The notes below the pieces were generated by a model. That model searched no databases, was not told the origin of the DNA, and saw only the letters and a list, made by a program, of their open reading frames with translations. A DNA stretch of 64,000 nucleotides from positions 124,001 to 188,000 of the forward strand of contig CALWOC010000002.1 in assembly GCA_944383015.1 (NCBI GenBank), read 5' to 3'. A program made the translations under genes and the position numbers. Positions 45,674 to 54,606 of the stretch are shown one piece after another. How positions within the stretch are numbered: position 1 is the stretch's first letter; every line of letters starts with the position of its first letter. Source of the DNA: an uncultured Clostridia bacterium. Lineage in GTDB: Bacteria > Bacillota > Clostridia > TANB77 > CAG-465.

Positions 45674-46489
45674 ATGGGTAGTGAAGAAAGAGAAAAATTA
45701 GATTTATTTAAGATAAATGAAACACTAACATACAGATTTTATCAAATGCCTAAAGAACTATTTAGAAATCCTTTGTATAAAGATAAATTATCACTAGAGG
45801 CAAAAGTAACCTATACTTTATTACTTGATAGATTAGAGTTATCAAGAATTAATAAGTGGTTTAATGAAAAAGGCGAGATATATTTAATTTATACAAGGCA
45901 AGAGCTTATAAATGAATTAAAAATATCTAGAGCAACTGCTTCTAAAGTATTTAATGAGTTAAAAAAATGCAATCTTATAAAGGAAGAAAGACTAGGACAA
46001 GGGCTTGCAAATAGAATTTATATAGGTAAAATGCAATCAGAAGATTTAGAAAAATTTAAGGATAGAACTTTCAGAAGTTCAAAAGAAGAACTTCAAGAAG
46101 TTCTAAATAGAATTTCTAGAAGTCTAAAAGAGAACTCTAATAATACTGATATAAATAATACTAATTTAAATATTTCTAATGGGCAAGAAAAAATTTTTTT
46201 TGCAGATAGAGTTTCTCTAAAATTGGAAGAGCTAAATAATTTGGTAGAGCAATATGGTAATGAGAAAACAGCTAAAATAATTGTAGCATTAGATTTATAT
46301 AAAAAGTCTAGTGGTAAAGTGTATGCTAGTGATTATAATGCAATATTAAATTGGGTAGTAGCTAAAGTTGAAAGAGATGAAAAAAGAGAATTTGAAGGTG
46401 TTTCTAAAAAAAGTGGCAATAGATATAAAAGTTACACTCAAAGAGAATATAATGATTTAGAAAATTTTTATGACATAGGAGGGGATTAA
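45674..46489 (+). CDS. RepA N-terminal-type replication initiator of the ICE
   Basis: A 271-aa protein. The first 130 residues are a winged-helix RepA_N-like domain (FYQMPKELFRNPLYKDKLSLEAKVTYTLLLDRL, described in part; then SRATASKVFNELKKCNLI). A polar Asn-rich linker follows, then a C-terminal DnaD-like helical piece. It probably starts replication of the excised circle. ATG 45674 with AAAGGAG upstream was chosen; the frame extends to 45629 without a binding site. Confidence 0.85.
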   Translation: MGSEEREKLDLFKINETLTYRFYQMPKELFRNPLYKDKLSLEAKVTYTLLLDRLELSRINKWFNEKGEIYLIYTRQELINELKISRATASKVFNELKKCNLIKEERLGQGLANRIYIGKMQSEDLEKFKDRTFRSSKEELQEVLNRISRSLKENSNNTDINNTNLNISNGQEKIFFADRVSLKLEELNNLVEQYGNEKTAKIIVALDLYKKSSGKVYASDYNAILNWVVAKVERDEKREFEGVSKKSGNRYKSYTQREYNDLENFYDIGGD

Positions 46490-46912
46490 TTGATAATTAC
46501 AGCAGAGATAAAAGGAAATAAATATAGTGAATATGATTTAGACAATATGCTAACTGATTATCTTACAATAGGAGAAAATGTCCGTATGTTAAGAAAACAA
46601 AAAGTGGAGGAACTATTTAGAAAGTTTGTAGAAAAATATAGTCGTAATGGAATACCAATTATTACTAAAGAAAAATATAAGAAACAATTTATAAATTCAG
46701 CTAAGGAATTGTACCAAATGGCTGAATTTTATTTTTGTCAAAAAGCAGAATCTTTTTTAGAAGATTATAGAACTTATCATTTAAGCAAGAATTTAAAAGG
46801 AGCGAGAGTATTTGTATACTTTAAAGAAGATGCTTGCATAGGAATTGTATATGATTCTATTCCAAACTTTTTATTAGAATGGTTTGTATTTAAAAGAGTA
46901 TTGGAGGTATAG
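46490..46912 (+). CDS. Unknown ICE protein (140 aa)
   Basis: A soluble, helix-rich protein with a TTG start that follows GGAGGGGATT at the end of the replication gene. Family not recognized; position between the initiator and the DUF3846 gene suggests a backbone gene of the element. Confidence 0.6.
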   Translation: MIITAEIKGNKYSEYDLDNMLTDYLTIGENVRMLRKQKVEELFRKFVEKYSRNGIPIITKEKYKKQFINSAKELYQMAEFYFCQKAESFLEDYRTYHLSKNLKGARVFVYFKEDACIGIVYDSIPNFLLEWFVFKRVLEV

Positions 46913-46914
46913 AT

Positions 46915-47268
46915 GTGAAAAAGGAGAATACTTTAAAAATTATATATAAAAAAGTTAATAAAGATCCAAAAGTTATGGAGATAAAAAATGATTTAAAGAC
47001 TATGCAAAAGTTAGTAGATGGATTAATTGAAGTAGTAAATTATAAAGATAATGTACTGCTAATATGTAATGAAGAGGGGAAAATAAATAATTTATTACCA
47101 AATTTGATTTTAGGAAATGATTTTATTGCCGGAAATTGCTTCTTTGTAAAGGAGAGTGAGGAAGGAGAATTTAGTTCATTAGTTGATGAAGATATTAGAA
47201 AAATAAAAAGGGATATTCAAAATAGAAGTTTTAAATACTTAGAAAAAGACTTAGAAAGCGAACTATGA
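46915..47268 (+). CDS. DUF3846 family protein, copy 1
   Basis: A 117-aa protein with the DUF3846 pattern: an N-terminal KIIYKKVNKDPKVMEI strand pair, MQKLVDGLIEVV, VLLICNEEGKINNLLPN, and FIAGNCFFVKE. DUF3846 proteins are frequent in conjugative elements; their role is unknown. GTG start at 46915. A second, more divergent member is encoded at 49949-50287. Confidence 0.75.
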   Translation: MKKENTLKIIYKKVNKDPKVMEIKNDLKTMQKLVDGLIEVVNYKDNVLLICNEEGKINNLLPNLILGNDFIAGNCFFVKESEEGEFSSLVDEDIRKIKRDIQNRSFKYLEKDLESEL

Positions 47269-47750
47269 ATTATCAAGTAACTAAGAAACCTAAATTGATT
47301 AATGAACAGAATGCAAGAAAAATTATTTGTCCTAAGAATGTATACCAATTAAAAGAAATCCAAGAAATTAAAGATGCAATACAAGAGCATTTAATGTATA
47401 TAGGGCTTGATAGGGGCAATCATATACGAAATATAGATATTTTAGGAATAGGTGGTTCCAGTAGTATAGAGATAGATGCAAAACATATTGTTAGAAAAGC
47501 AATAATAAATGCTAATGATAGAGTTATATTAGTACATAATCATCCTTCAAATACTTTAGAGCCAAGTGCACAAGATACAAAATTTACAAGTAATGTAGAG
47601 GAACTATTAAAAATGTTTAATATTCAACTTGTAGATCACATTATAGTAACGGAAAATTCTTATGTGAGTATAAAAAGTCAAGGAAAAACAAATAAATTAG
47701 ATTATAGTTTAAAACATATAAAAAATAAAGAGAATGAAATTGAGATGTAG
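47265..47750 (+). CDS. RadC-like JAB-domain protein
   Basis: A 161-aa protein with the JAMM metal motif HNHPSNTLEPSAQD and a following DHIIVTENSYVS, as in RadC-like proteins of mobile elements. The N-terminal helix-hairpin-helix of chromosomal RadC is absent. The activity of these proteins is not settled. It overlaps the previous gene by four bases. Confidence 0.85.
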   Translation: MNYQVTKKPKLINEQNARKIICPKNVYQLKEIQEIKDAIQEHLMYIGLDRGNHIRNIDILGIGGSSSIEIDAKHIVRKAIINANDRVILVHNHPSNTLEPSAQDTKFTSNVEELLKMFNIQLVDHIIVTENSYVSIKSQGKTNKLDYSLKHIKNKENEIEM

Positions 47751-47762
47751 GAGGTGGAAAAT

Positions 47763-48683
47763 GTGGAAAACAAATATAGTACAGAAGAATATAAAAAAAT
47801 AAAAGATAAAGAAAGAGAAGAATTAAAGAATACACTAAATCAAGGAATAAAAGATGCTTTAAATTCTGAAAGATATAAAAGCTTTCTTAATATAATGAGT
47901 AGATGTCACAATTATAGTTTTACCAACTCTTTACTTATATCACTACAAAATGAAAATGCTACACTTGTAAAGTCCTTTACTGACTGGAAAAAAGATGGGG
48001 TAAAAATTAATAAAAATGAGAAAGGAATAAAAATATTTTGTCCTGTAAAACAAGTTTTTGTAGAATATCAAATGGATGATAAAGGAAGAGTTGCTTTAGA
48101 TGAAAATGGAGAAAAAATAGAAAAAGGGAAAACAGAAAGAACTACATTTAAAGTAGGTAGAGTATTTGATATTTCTCAAACAAATGCTGATAGAGATAAG
48201 TATGAATTAAAAAAAGAAAGCAATGAAAAGGTTACAAATAAGGACAAAATTATATCAACATTAGAAAAAATAAGTGGAATAAAAATCAACTTTAAGAGCA
48301 GTTTAGGTAGGGCTAACGGATTATTTAACCCTGAAGAGCAAAAAATCGAAATAAGGGCTAATATGGGAGATATAAAAACTATTTCAACTTGTGTTCACGA
48401 GGTTGCACACTCATTACTTCATAATAAAAATAATAAGCTTAATTTATCAAAAGAACAAAAAGAATTTGAGGCTGAGAGTGTAGCTTATGTTGTTTGTAAA
48501 AACTTAAATATAGATTCAAAGGAAAATAATTTCTTATACTTAGCTAATTGGGTTGGTAAAGAAGATATATCTGACTTTAAAGATTCACTAGACAGAATAC
48601 AAAAGATAAGTAATGATATTTTAAAATTTTTTGAAAAAGAAAATAGTAAAAACTTGGATAAACAAGTACAAAATGAGATGTAA
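47763..48683 (+). CDS. ArdC-like antirestriction protein
   Basis: A 306-aa protein with an N-terminal ssDNA-binding ArdC-type domain (FLNIMSRCHNYSFTNSLLI, FCPVKQVF, VFDISQT) and a C-terminal zincin with HEVAH. ArdC proteins bind single-stranded DNA and shield incoming DNA from restriction. GTG 47763 was chosen for its distance from AGGAGG; a GTG at 47754 overlaps the site. It lies just before oriT. Confidence 0.85.
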   Translation: MENKYSTEEYKKIKDKEREELKNTLNQGIKDALNSERYKSFLNIMSRCHNYSFTNSLLISLQNENATLVKSFTDWKKDGVKINKNEKGIKIFCPVKQVFVEYQMDDKGRVALDENGEKIEKGKTERTTFKVGRVFDISQTNADRDKYELKKESNEKVTNKDKIISTLEKISGIKINFKSSLGRANGLFNPEEQKIEIRANMGDIKTISTCVHEVAHSLLHNKNNKLNLSKEQKEFEAESVAYVVCKNLNIDSKENNFLYLANWVGKEDISDFKDSLDRIQKISNDILKFFEKENSKNLDKQVQNEM

Positions 48684-48696
48684 GTTTTTTAAAGGG

Positions 48697-48756
48697 CAAG
48701 ATTCGCAAATGTCGGCAAAAAGCCATCATTTACATCTTGTTAGGAAAAATTCCTAA
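48697..48756 (+). other. Probable oriT (origin of transfer)
   Basis: Two inverted repeats lie immediately upstream of mobC. First, CAAGAT and ATCTTG (48697-48702, 48734-48739) enclose CAAATG/CATTT and GGC/GCC around AAAAA. Second, TTAGGAA and TTCCTAA (48740-48746, 48750-48756) form a perfect hairpin. Position before mobC-relaxase and the nested palindromes are typical of oriT regions recognized by MobC and the relaxase. The nick site is not identifiable by eye. Confidence 0.6.
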
Positions 48757-48776
48757 GACCTTTTTAGGAGGTGGAT

Positions 48777-49064
48777 ATGAAGAAAATAACAATAAGAGTA
48801 ACTGATGAAATGAATGATAAATTACTAGATGAATCTAAAAAACTTAATATAAGTAAGAATGCATATATAAATATTTTACTTACCAAAAGAAAAGTAAATA
48901 TATTTGATGGAAAAAAAGACATATTTTTAGAATTAAATAGAATAGGTAATAATTTAAATCAACTTACAAAACTTGCAAATTCTCATATTATAAATGTTGT
49001 AGATTTAAAAGATGTAAAAAGTGAATTAAAAAATATATGGCAATTTTTAAATGTATTAAAGTAA
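48777..49064 (+). CDS. mobC: MobC-like relaxosome accessory protein
   Basis: A 95-aa ribbon-helix-helix-like protein (KITIRVTDEMNDKLLDESKKLNISKNAYINILL, described in part) followed by the MobC-type LNRIGNNLNQLTKLAN helix. It would bind oriT and help the relaxase open the strands. It overlaps the relaxase start by 28 bases, a common MobC-MobA arrangement. ATG 48777 follows AGGAGG. Confidence 0.85.
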   Translation: MKKITIRVTDEMNDKLLDESKKLNISKNAYINILLTKRKVNIFDGKKDIFLELNRIGNNLNQLTKLANSHIINVVDLKDVKSELKNIWQFLNVLK

Positions 49065-49945
49065 AAAATTATAATCTTGGAGAATTGCTAAAATATGTTA
49101 CTAAAGTTGAAAAAACAAAAGATGAACTAGTATATGCAAAAGATTGTAGTATAGAAACAGCGAAATATGAGTTTGAGTTCGTAAAGAAATTATACAATAA
49201 GAGGGATAAAAGACAATATTATCATTTTACACAATCCTTTAGTCCTAATGATAATATTACTCCTGAACTTGCACATCAAGTTGGAAAAGAAATGTTAAAA
49301 TGTTTTGATGGATTTCAAGTGGTATTGGGAACACATATAGATAAAGGACATTTGCATAATCATTTTGTTATAAATAGTGTAAGTTTTAAAAACGGATTAA
49401 AGTATCATCAAAGTAAGAAGGATTTAAAAAATATAAAAATACTTTCTAATGAGATTTGTAAAAAATATAATTTAAGGACAATAAAAATTGAAACAGGAAA
49501 ATGTAGTAGATATATGGACAAGAATGAATACCATATAACAAATAAAACAGAAACTGAAAAACAGAAGTTACTTAAATCAATAAATAAGTGTATTAAATCC
49601 TCTAAATCAAGAGAACAGTTTATATATAAAATGAATGAATTAGGCTATAAGGTAAAATGGCAAGATACAAGAAAATATATAACGTATACTACACCTGATA
49701 ATATGAAGTTTAGAGATAAAAGATTACAAAATATAAAATATACAAAAGAGAGAATGGAACTATACTTTGATAGATTGAGTAAAAGAAATAAAGTAAAAAA
49801 TACAATTATCAAAGTGAGTTCTCAAAATAAAAATACAAGAGATAATAAAAAAGATAATTTAGATACAAAAGAATATTCTGATATAGCCAAAAAAGAATAT
49901 ATTAAGAAAAATGAAAATGCAAGTAGTATAGAATGGGAGGAGTGA
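49037..49945 (+). CDS. Relaxase (MobA/VirD2 type, MOBP-like)
   Basis: A 302-aa relaxase. An N-terminal Tyr lies in the LLKYVTKVEKT region, a FTQSFSPND block precedes motif II, and the metal-binding motif III reads HIDKGHLHNHFVINS near residue 107. It nicks oriT and pilots the strand. Its C-terminal region is short compared with many relaxases of about 400-500 aa, with no primase or helicase attached. No clear ribosome binding site: translation is probably coupled to mobC. Confidence 0.9.
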   Translation: MAIFKCIKVKNYNLGELLKYVTKVEKTKDELVYAKDCSIETAKYEFEFVKKLYNKRDKRQYYHFTQSFSPNDNITPELAHQVGKEMLKCFDGFQVVLGTHIDKGHLHNHFVINSVSFKNGLKYHQSKKDLKNIKILSNEICKKYNLRTIKIETGKCSRYMDKNEYHITNKTETEKQKLLKSINKCIKSSKSREQFIYKMNELGYKVKWQDTRKYITYTTPDNMKFRDKRLQNIKYTKERMELYFDRLSKRNKVKNTIIKVSSQNKNTRDNKKDNLDTKEYSDIAKKEYIKKNENASSIEWEE

Positions 49946-49948
49946 TAT

Positions 49949-50287
49949 ATGAGTAAAGATTATATGATTACTATTGTAAAACCACCAAATAAACCTCCTA
50001 CTGTTATTAAAATACCAAAAAGATTAAGAGATATGGAAAAAATAGTTGGAGGGATTTTAGAAGAGGCAAGATATGAGAAAGTATTAATAATCTATAATGA
50101 AAATCAAAATGATACTAAACTAGAGGTAAATAATATATTTAATGATTTATCTATGAAAGGAACAATATTGATTACAGGAAATGATGAAAAAAATGGAGAT
50201 GTTAGGTCATTAAATAGAAGTGAACTAGTTAAATATCTTAAGAAAATAAATCATAAAAGAAGGGACATCCAAAATGAAATTGAATAG
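49949..50287 (+). CDS. DUF3846 family protein, copy 2
   Basis: A 112-aa protein related in layout to the one at 46915: a MITIVKPPNKPPTVIKIPK N-terminus, MEKIVGGILEEARYEKVLIIYNE, and a C-terminal strand region. It is a DUF3846-like protein; its function is unknown. It overlaps virD4 by 14 bases. Confidence 0.65.
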   Translation: MSKDYMITIVKPPNKPPTVIKIPKRLRDMEKIVGGILEEARYEKVLIIYNENQNDTKLEVNNIFNDLSMKGTILITGNDEKNGDVRSLNRSELVKYLKKINHKRRDIQNEIE

Positions 50288-52118
50288 AAAAGTAATAACT
50301 TTCTTTATATGTACAATATTAATATTACCATTTTCAATTTATGTGGGATATTACTTAAATTCTATGTTAACATCTAATATAGAAGTTACATTTAAGATTT
50401 CTGAAATATTAAAAGGTATAACTAATAATAAAATACTAAGTTTAGTAGTTTGTATTCAGGCATTGTTTATGATGCTTTTTTTTATGCTTATTTTTACACA
50501 AAAGTATGGAATGTATAAAGCAAATACAGAAATGATTACAAAAAATATTTCTATTCCTAAAAATTATGGGCAAGGGCAATATGGTACTAGTAGATTTGCT
50601 ACAAAAAAAGAATTTGATAATACTTACACTAAGTTAAGGTTTAATAAGAATCAAGATTATTTATTACAACCAATATCTAATGGGGGAATTGTTGTAAAAC
50701 ATAATACTAAACGATGTTTTGAAGAAATAAGTATAGTATCAGATAATAAACACTTAATATGTCTAGGAAATACAGGAGCTGGAAAAACGAGAAGAATACT
50801 TATTGAAAGTTTATGCATACTAGGGTTAGCAGGAGAGAGTTTAATTGTTTCAGACCCTAAAGGAGAATTATATCAAATGACTTCAAAATTCTTTGAAAAA
50901 TTAGGATATGAAGTAAATGTTATTGATTTTAAGACACCAAAAAAATCTAATAAATATAATTTTTTACAACCAATAATTAATGCTATTGTAGAAGATGATA
51001 TAAAAAAAGCTGAAGATTTAACTTGGGACTTAGTAGAAAATATTGTACAAAAAACAAATTCTAACTCAGATCCTTTATGGGAAAATGGAGAAAAAAGTAT
51101 TATAGCAGGTAGCATAATGACAGTATTATTAGAAAATAAAGATAATAGAGATTATCAAAATTTGACTAATGTATATAGTTTTATATCTAATATGTGCCAA
51201 ACTGATGAAAATGGGCTTATGCCTCTTACTGAATATATAGAAAACTTACCTGAAGAAAATCCAGCTAAAAAGATTTTTTCTATTTCAACAATAGCTCCTG
51301 AAAAAACAAGGAGTTCTTTTTTTACTTCAGCACTTTCAACTCTTAGATTATTTAGTAGTAATAGTATTTATACAATGACAAATGATAGTGACTTTAAATT
51401 AGAAGATATAGGAGAAAAGAAGTGTATAAGATATATTATTTTACCTGATGAACGTACTACTTTTTATACACTTGCAACTCTTTTTGTTAGTCAGCAGTAT
51501 CAAGCCTTAGTTAATCTAGCAGATAGTAGAGGAGGAAAACTAAAAATTAGAAATAACTTTATTTTAGAAGAGTTTGGAAACTTTACTAAAATTGCTAATT
51601 TTGAGAATATGCTAACAGTAAGTCGTGGAAGGAATATACGAATAAATATGTTTCTTCAATCGTTTGCCCAACTTGAAACTAAATATTCCAAAACAGTAGC
51701 TCAAAATATAATGGATAATGCACAAATATGGATTTATCTTAGAACTTCAAGTTATGAAACAGCAGAAATAATAAGTAAAAAGTTAGGTAGTTATACTGTT
51801 TCAATAAATAGTCAAAGTAGTTCAGTAAGTAAAAACAGTGATAATATGAGTGAGTCAATGAGTCTTGCATCAAGAAAATTGCTTATGCCTGATGAAATAT
51901 TGAGATTTGAAAATCCCTATGCTTTGATTTTGCAGTCGGGTTATTTCTCAGCAAAGACAGAAATACCTGATTTATCTAAATGGCAATTTAATAAGGTATT
52001 AAGGCTTGGAAATGAAGAGGAAAACAGAATAATAAGAGAAAAAGTAGAAAAAGAAAGAAAAGTTTTAGAAGAAGAAAAAATAAAACTTTGGAAAATATGG
52101 GAAGATTACAAGTATTAA
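50274..52118 (+). CDS. virD4: VirD4/TraG-type coupling protein (CD1115-like)
   Basis: A 614-aa ATPase. Two N-terminal membrane helices (about residues 8-28 and 57-78) are followed by GQGQYGTSRFA, Walker A GNTGAGKTRR (near residue 170), SDPKGELYQMT, Walker B ILEEFGNF, and the MFLQSFAQLETKY block. It links the relaxase-DNA complex to the transfer channel and uses ATP. Family resemblance is to the coupling protein of clostridial CTn4-like elements. Confidence 0.92.
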   Translation: MKLNRKVITFFICTILILPFSIYVGYYLNSMLTSNIEVTFKISEILKGITNNKILSLVVCIQALFMMLFFMLIFTQKYGMYKANTEMITKNISIPKNYGQGQYGTSRFATKKEFDNTYTKLRFNKNQDYLLQPISNGGIVVKHNTKRCFEEISIVSDNKHLICLGNTGAGKTRRILIESLCILGLAGESLIVSDPKGELYQMTSKFFEKLGYEVNVIDFKTPKKSNKYNFLQPIINAIVEDDIKKAEDLTWDLVENIVQKTNSNSDPLWENGEKSIIAGSIMTVLLENKDNRDYQNLTNVYSFISNMCQTDENGLMPLTEYIENLPEENPAKKIFSISTIAPEKTRSSFFTSALSTLRLFSSNSIYTMTNDSDFKLEDIGEKKCIRYIILPDERTTFYTLATLFVSQQYQALVNLADSRGGKLKIRNNFILEEFGNFTKIANFENMLTVSRGRNIRINMFLQSFAQLETKYSKTVAQNIMDNAQIWIYLRTSSYETAEIISKKLGSYTVSINSQSSSVSKNSDNMSESMSLASRKLLMPDEILRFENPYALILQSGYFSAKTEIPDLSKWQFNKVLRLGNEEENRIIREKVEKERKVLEEEKIKLWKIWEDYKY

Positions 52119-52131
52119 GGGGGGATATACT

Positions 52132-52380
52132 ATGGATTTAAATAGTTCAATTTTAGTTACAGGAACAATAAAATTATTAAATGATTTGATAACAGCACTT
52201 ACTGGTATATCAATACTTGTTGCAACTGTAATGGGAATATATTATCTAGCAAGAAAATCATCTTGTGATGAGCAAGAAGGCAAAATGCTTACAAGAAGAT
52301 TATTTGTAGCAATAGGGTGTTGTGTTCTAATAACAATTATAAAAGCTTTAATACAAGTAATTACAAGTTATTATACATAG
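52132..52380 (+). CDS. Pilin-like small membrane protein of the T4SS
   Basis: An 82-aa protein with two hydrophobic helices (about residues 20-42 and 55-78) around a short charged loop. Size, topology and place between virD4 and the TrbL-like gene fit VirB2/Maff2-type pilin-like proteins of clostridial elements. GGGGGG precedes the ATG. Confidence 0.7.
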   Translation: MDLNSSILVTGTIKLLNDLITALTGISILVATVMGIYYLARKSSCDEQEGKMLTRRLFVAIGCCVLITIIKALIQVITSYYT

Positions 52381-52389
52381 GGGAAAATA

Positions 52390-53232
52390 ATGGAAAAGTT
52401 ACTTACAAATTTATTTATATCAATAATAAAATCGGCAGATAATACAATAAATTATGCTTTTGAAAATATGGTTAAGATTTGTTTTAATGCAGAGGAATAT
52501 TTGACAGAGTTATTATCTATACAAGTTTTAGATTTTACTATGCTAAAATCTGTTATTAGAAACTTTGCAATAGCTCTTATTATTCTAAAATTCATAAAAA
52601 AAGGTGTAGAAATGTATTTATCATGGACTGAAGGAAGTTCGGATACACCAGTTCATATATATGTTTTGTATTTTATACGAAGTATGGTGTTAGTTTTAGT
52701 ATTTCCATTAGTATATGATATTTTTGTAAATATAGGCACTGATTTTGCAAATCAATTACTTACAAGTTTAAATGTTTCATATCAAGAAGGATTGACGGCA
52801 AATTTGGCTACAATATCAGCAGTTGGACTTAATACAGCAATACTTGGATTAATAGAATTGATAATGCTAATTTTACTTTATATACAGATGCTTATGAGAG
52901 GTGTAGAAATGTTTGTACTGAAAATTAGTTTTCCAATGTTTTGTATTGGACTACTAGATAGTAATAAAGGTGTATTTGCACCTTTTATAAAGAAGTTTTT
53001 ACAATGTGCATTTACAGTTATAATTCAAATTATACTTGCTAAAATAGATATATTACTTTTATCATCTTCACAATTAATTATGGGAATAGCAGTGTTGCTT
53101 GTTGCTCTTAGAACACCTAAGTTTTTACAAGAATTTATGTTAGTGGCAGGAAATGGATCAAGTGGAATTTCAAATGCAGTTTTAACAACATCTAAGGTAA
53201 TTGAATTGAAAGGACAAATAACTAAGAAGTAA
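52390..53232 (+). CDS. TrbL/VirB6-like membrane protein
   Basis: A 280-aa polytopic protein with about six to seven membrane helices, located after the pilin-like gene. The pattern (amphipathic start, LSWTEGSSDTP loop, long hydrophobic core, RTPKFLQEFM near the end) fits the CD1112-like TrbL/VirB6 proteins that form the inner-membrane channel of Gram-positive T4SS. Confidence 0.75.
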   Translation: MEKLLTNLFISIIKSADNTINYAFENMVKICFNAEEYLTELLSIQVLDFTMLKSVIRNFAIALIILKFIKKGVEMYLSWTEGSSDTPVHIYVLYFIRSMVLVLVFPLVYDIFVNIGTDFANQLLTSLNVSYQEGLTANLATISAVGLNTAILGLIELIMLILLYIQMLMRGVEMFVLKISFPMFCIGLLDSNKGVFAPFIKKFLQCAFTVIIQIILAKIDILLLSSSQLIMGIAVLLVALRTPKFLQEFMLVAGNGSSGISNAVLTTSKVIELKGQITKK

Positions 53233-53441
53233 TGTATATAATATATGAGATTATTTCTATACTTAGAGTATGGATTATTCCACTTGGTGTTACTTTGAGA
53301 TGTATATATTGCTTAATTCAAATAATATATAATGAAGATGAAAAAAAGGTAAATATAAAGAGAATGTTTAATGCTATATTGTTTTTGATAGTATCCGAAG
53401 TGGTGTTTGTAGTTCAAGATTTAATTGAATATTATTACTAG
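53232..53441 (+). CDS. Small two-helix membrane protein
   Basis: A 69-aa protein with two hydrophobic segments (about residues 3-27 and 44-62) separated by a charged loop, overlapping the TrbL-like stop by one base. Probably a small channel component; not recognized further. Confidence 0.6.
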   Translation: MYIIYEIISILRVWIIPLGVTLRCIYCLIQIIYNEDEKKVNIKRMFNAILFLIVSEVVFVVQDLIEYYY

Positions 53442-53453
53442 GTGTGGTAAAAT
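53425..53453 (+). promoter_or_regulatory. Promoter of the HEPN-like cargo unit
   Basis: TTGAAT (53425-53430), 17 bases, TAAAAT (53448-53453). It lies inside the end of the preceding transfer gene and drives the next two genes independently. Confidence 0.6.
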
Positions 53454-53479
53454 AAAGCTATTATGAGGAGAAGATAGAA

Positions 53480-53932
53480 TTGAATATAGATGATGATTTT
53501 AAAGAAATAATGCTATATGCACATTATTGGAATTGGTTGCCTGATTGGAATGAAGTTGAAAAGATTTATGATACATTTCCTTATTCATATTCAGTTTTAA
53601 CACCATTTGCATATTCATATTTAGAGGAACTAATTCGTTCTACTACATCTGAATATGGAAGAGAACTACTTGATAAAAATGGTAAAGAAATAAAAAGAAG
53701 AGTAGGAATAGATTTAATTAATAAAGCAATTCATGAAAATAGAGAAAATGTAGAATATGTTTCTATTTTAAAAGATATAAAAAAATACTATGAAAAGTCA
53801 AAAGTTACTGATTGTGGAAATAATAGGAATAGTGTTAATCATGGATATCTACACTCAGGATTTTGGACTAAAGAATCCTTTGAACATTTAATACATGATA
53901 TTGCAAGAATATCAAAATTTTCGGGATTTTAA
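53480..53932 (+). CDS. HEPN-like protein (cargo)
   Basis: A 150-aa helical protein. The C-terminal part holds NRNSVNHGYLH, an R-x4-H arrangement with Asn after the Arg, matching the catalytic motif of HEPN ribonucleases, followed by FEHLIHDIARISKF. The middle has a LEELIRSTTSEYG helix. HEPN proteins serve as RNA-cleaving toxins and abortive-infection effectors. The TTG start at 53480 fits GAGGAGAAG. It has its own promoter and shares a transcript with a 94-aa gene. The family assignment rests on motif and helix pattern only. Confidence 0.6.
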   Translation: MNIDDDFKEIMLYAHYWNWLPDWNEVEKIYDTFPYSYSVLTPFAYSYLEELIRSTTSEYGRELLDKNGKEIKRRVGIDLINKAIHENRENVEYVSILKDIKKYYEKSKVTDCGNNRNSVNHGYLHSGFWTKESFEHLIHDIARISKFSGF

Positions 53933-53951
53933 AGTATAGGGTGATAATAGT

Positions 53952-54236
53952 ATGAAAGAAAATTTTAGTTTAAATAGATTAATATTAGGAAATAATAAAA
54001 AAATGTTGGAACAGTATAATGCTTATGTTAAAGAAATAGCTAACACCATAATTATGGATTTACCTGATGAGGATAAAGAAAAAATAAGAAAAGATTCAGA
54101 TTATAGTGGTTATCATTTTGGATTTGGATTGTATATTAGAAACAATTATATTTACGGAAAAGTTGATATAAAAGTGGATGCAGATGATATGTCTAGTGAT
54201 ATTTTTTATGAAATAGTAGATATTTTAAATAGTTAA
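53952..54236 (+). CDS. Partner of the HEPN-like protein (94 aa)
   Basis: A small protein with an N-terminal helical part and a beta-rich centre (YHFGFGLYIRNNYIYGKVDI). No family recognized. It is the only other gene between the HEPN-like promoter and the terminator at 54246, so it may be its antitoxin or modulator. Confidence 0.55.
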   Translation: MKENFSLNRLILGNNKKMLEQYNAYVKEIANTIIMDLPDEDKEKIRKDSDYSGYHFGFGLYIRNNYIYGKVDIKVDADDMSSDIFYEIVDILNS

Positions 54237-54245
54237 AAAAAGTGT

Positions 54246-54277
54246 AAGGAGATATAGAAATATATCTTCTTATTTTC
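54246..54277 (+). terminator. Terminator of the HEPN-like cargo unit
   Basis: AAGGAGATATA pairs with TATATCTTCTT around GAAA and runs into ATTTTCATTT. The T-tract is modest. Confidence 0.6.
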
Positions 54278-54294
54278 ATTTAGAGGAGGTAGTT

Positions 54295-54606
54295 ATGAAT
54301 AAGGAAGATAAAGTATATGTACCTAAAAATGTCAAGAAACAATTAGAATTTTTTAGGGGGTTCGGAGTAAAAGAATTAATAATAACTTTAATAGTAGGAG
54401 TTTTAAGTATTATACCTACAATTTTGTTATATAAGTATGGGCATCAAGCATTTGCATTAACATTATTTTTGGTTGTAGTTGCTACAACAATTATGTTAGT
54501 GATAAAAGATGATAATAATGTATCTTTCTTACAGCAGTTAAAACTTGTATGTAAGAGCATATTTATGCAGAAGAATTTTAAATATGGAAAGAGAAGTAAG
54601 AGATGA
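54295..54606 (+). CDS. PrgI-like T4SS protein
   Basis: A 103-aa protein. A short N-terminal YVPKNVKKQLEFFRGFGVKEL is followed by two hydrophobic helices and a basic end. This is the PrgI pattern (VirB3-like), always next to virB4 in Gram-positive T4SS. GAGGAGG precedes the start. It overlaps the next gene. Confidence 0.85.
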   Translation: MNKEDKVYVPKNVKKQLEFFRGFGVKELIITLIVGVLSIIPTILLYKYGHQAFALTLFLVVVATTIMLVIKDDNNVSFLQQLKLVCKSIFMQKNFKYGKRSKR

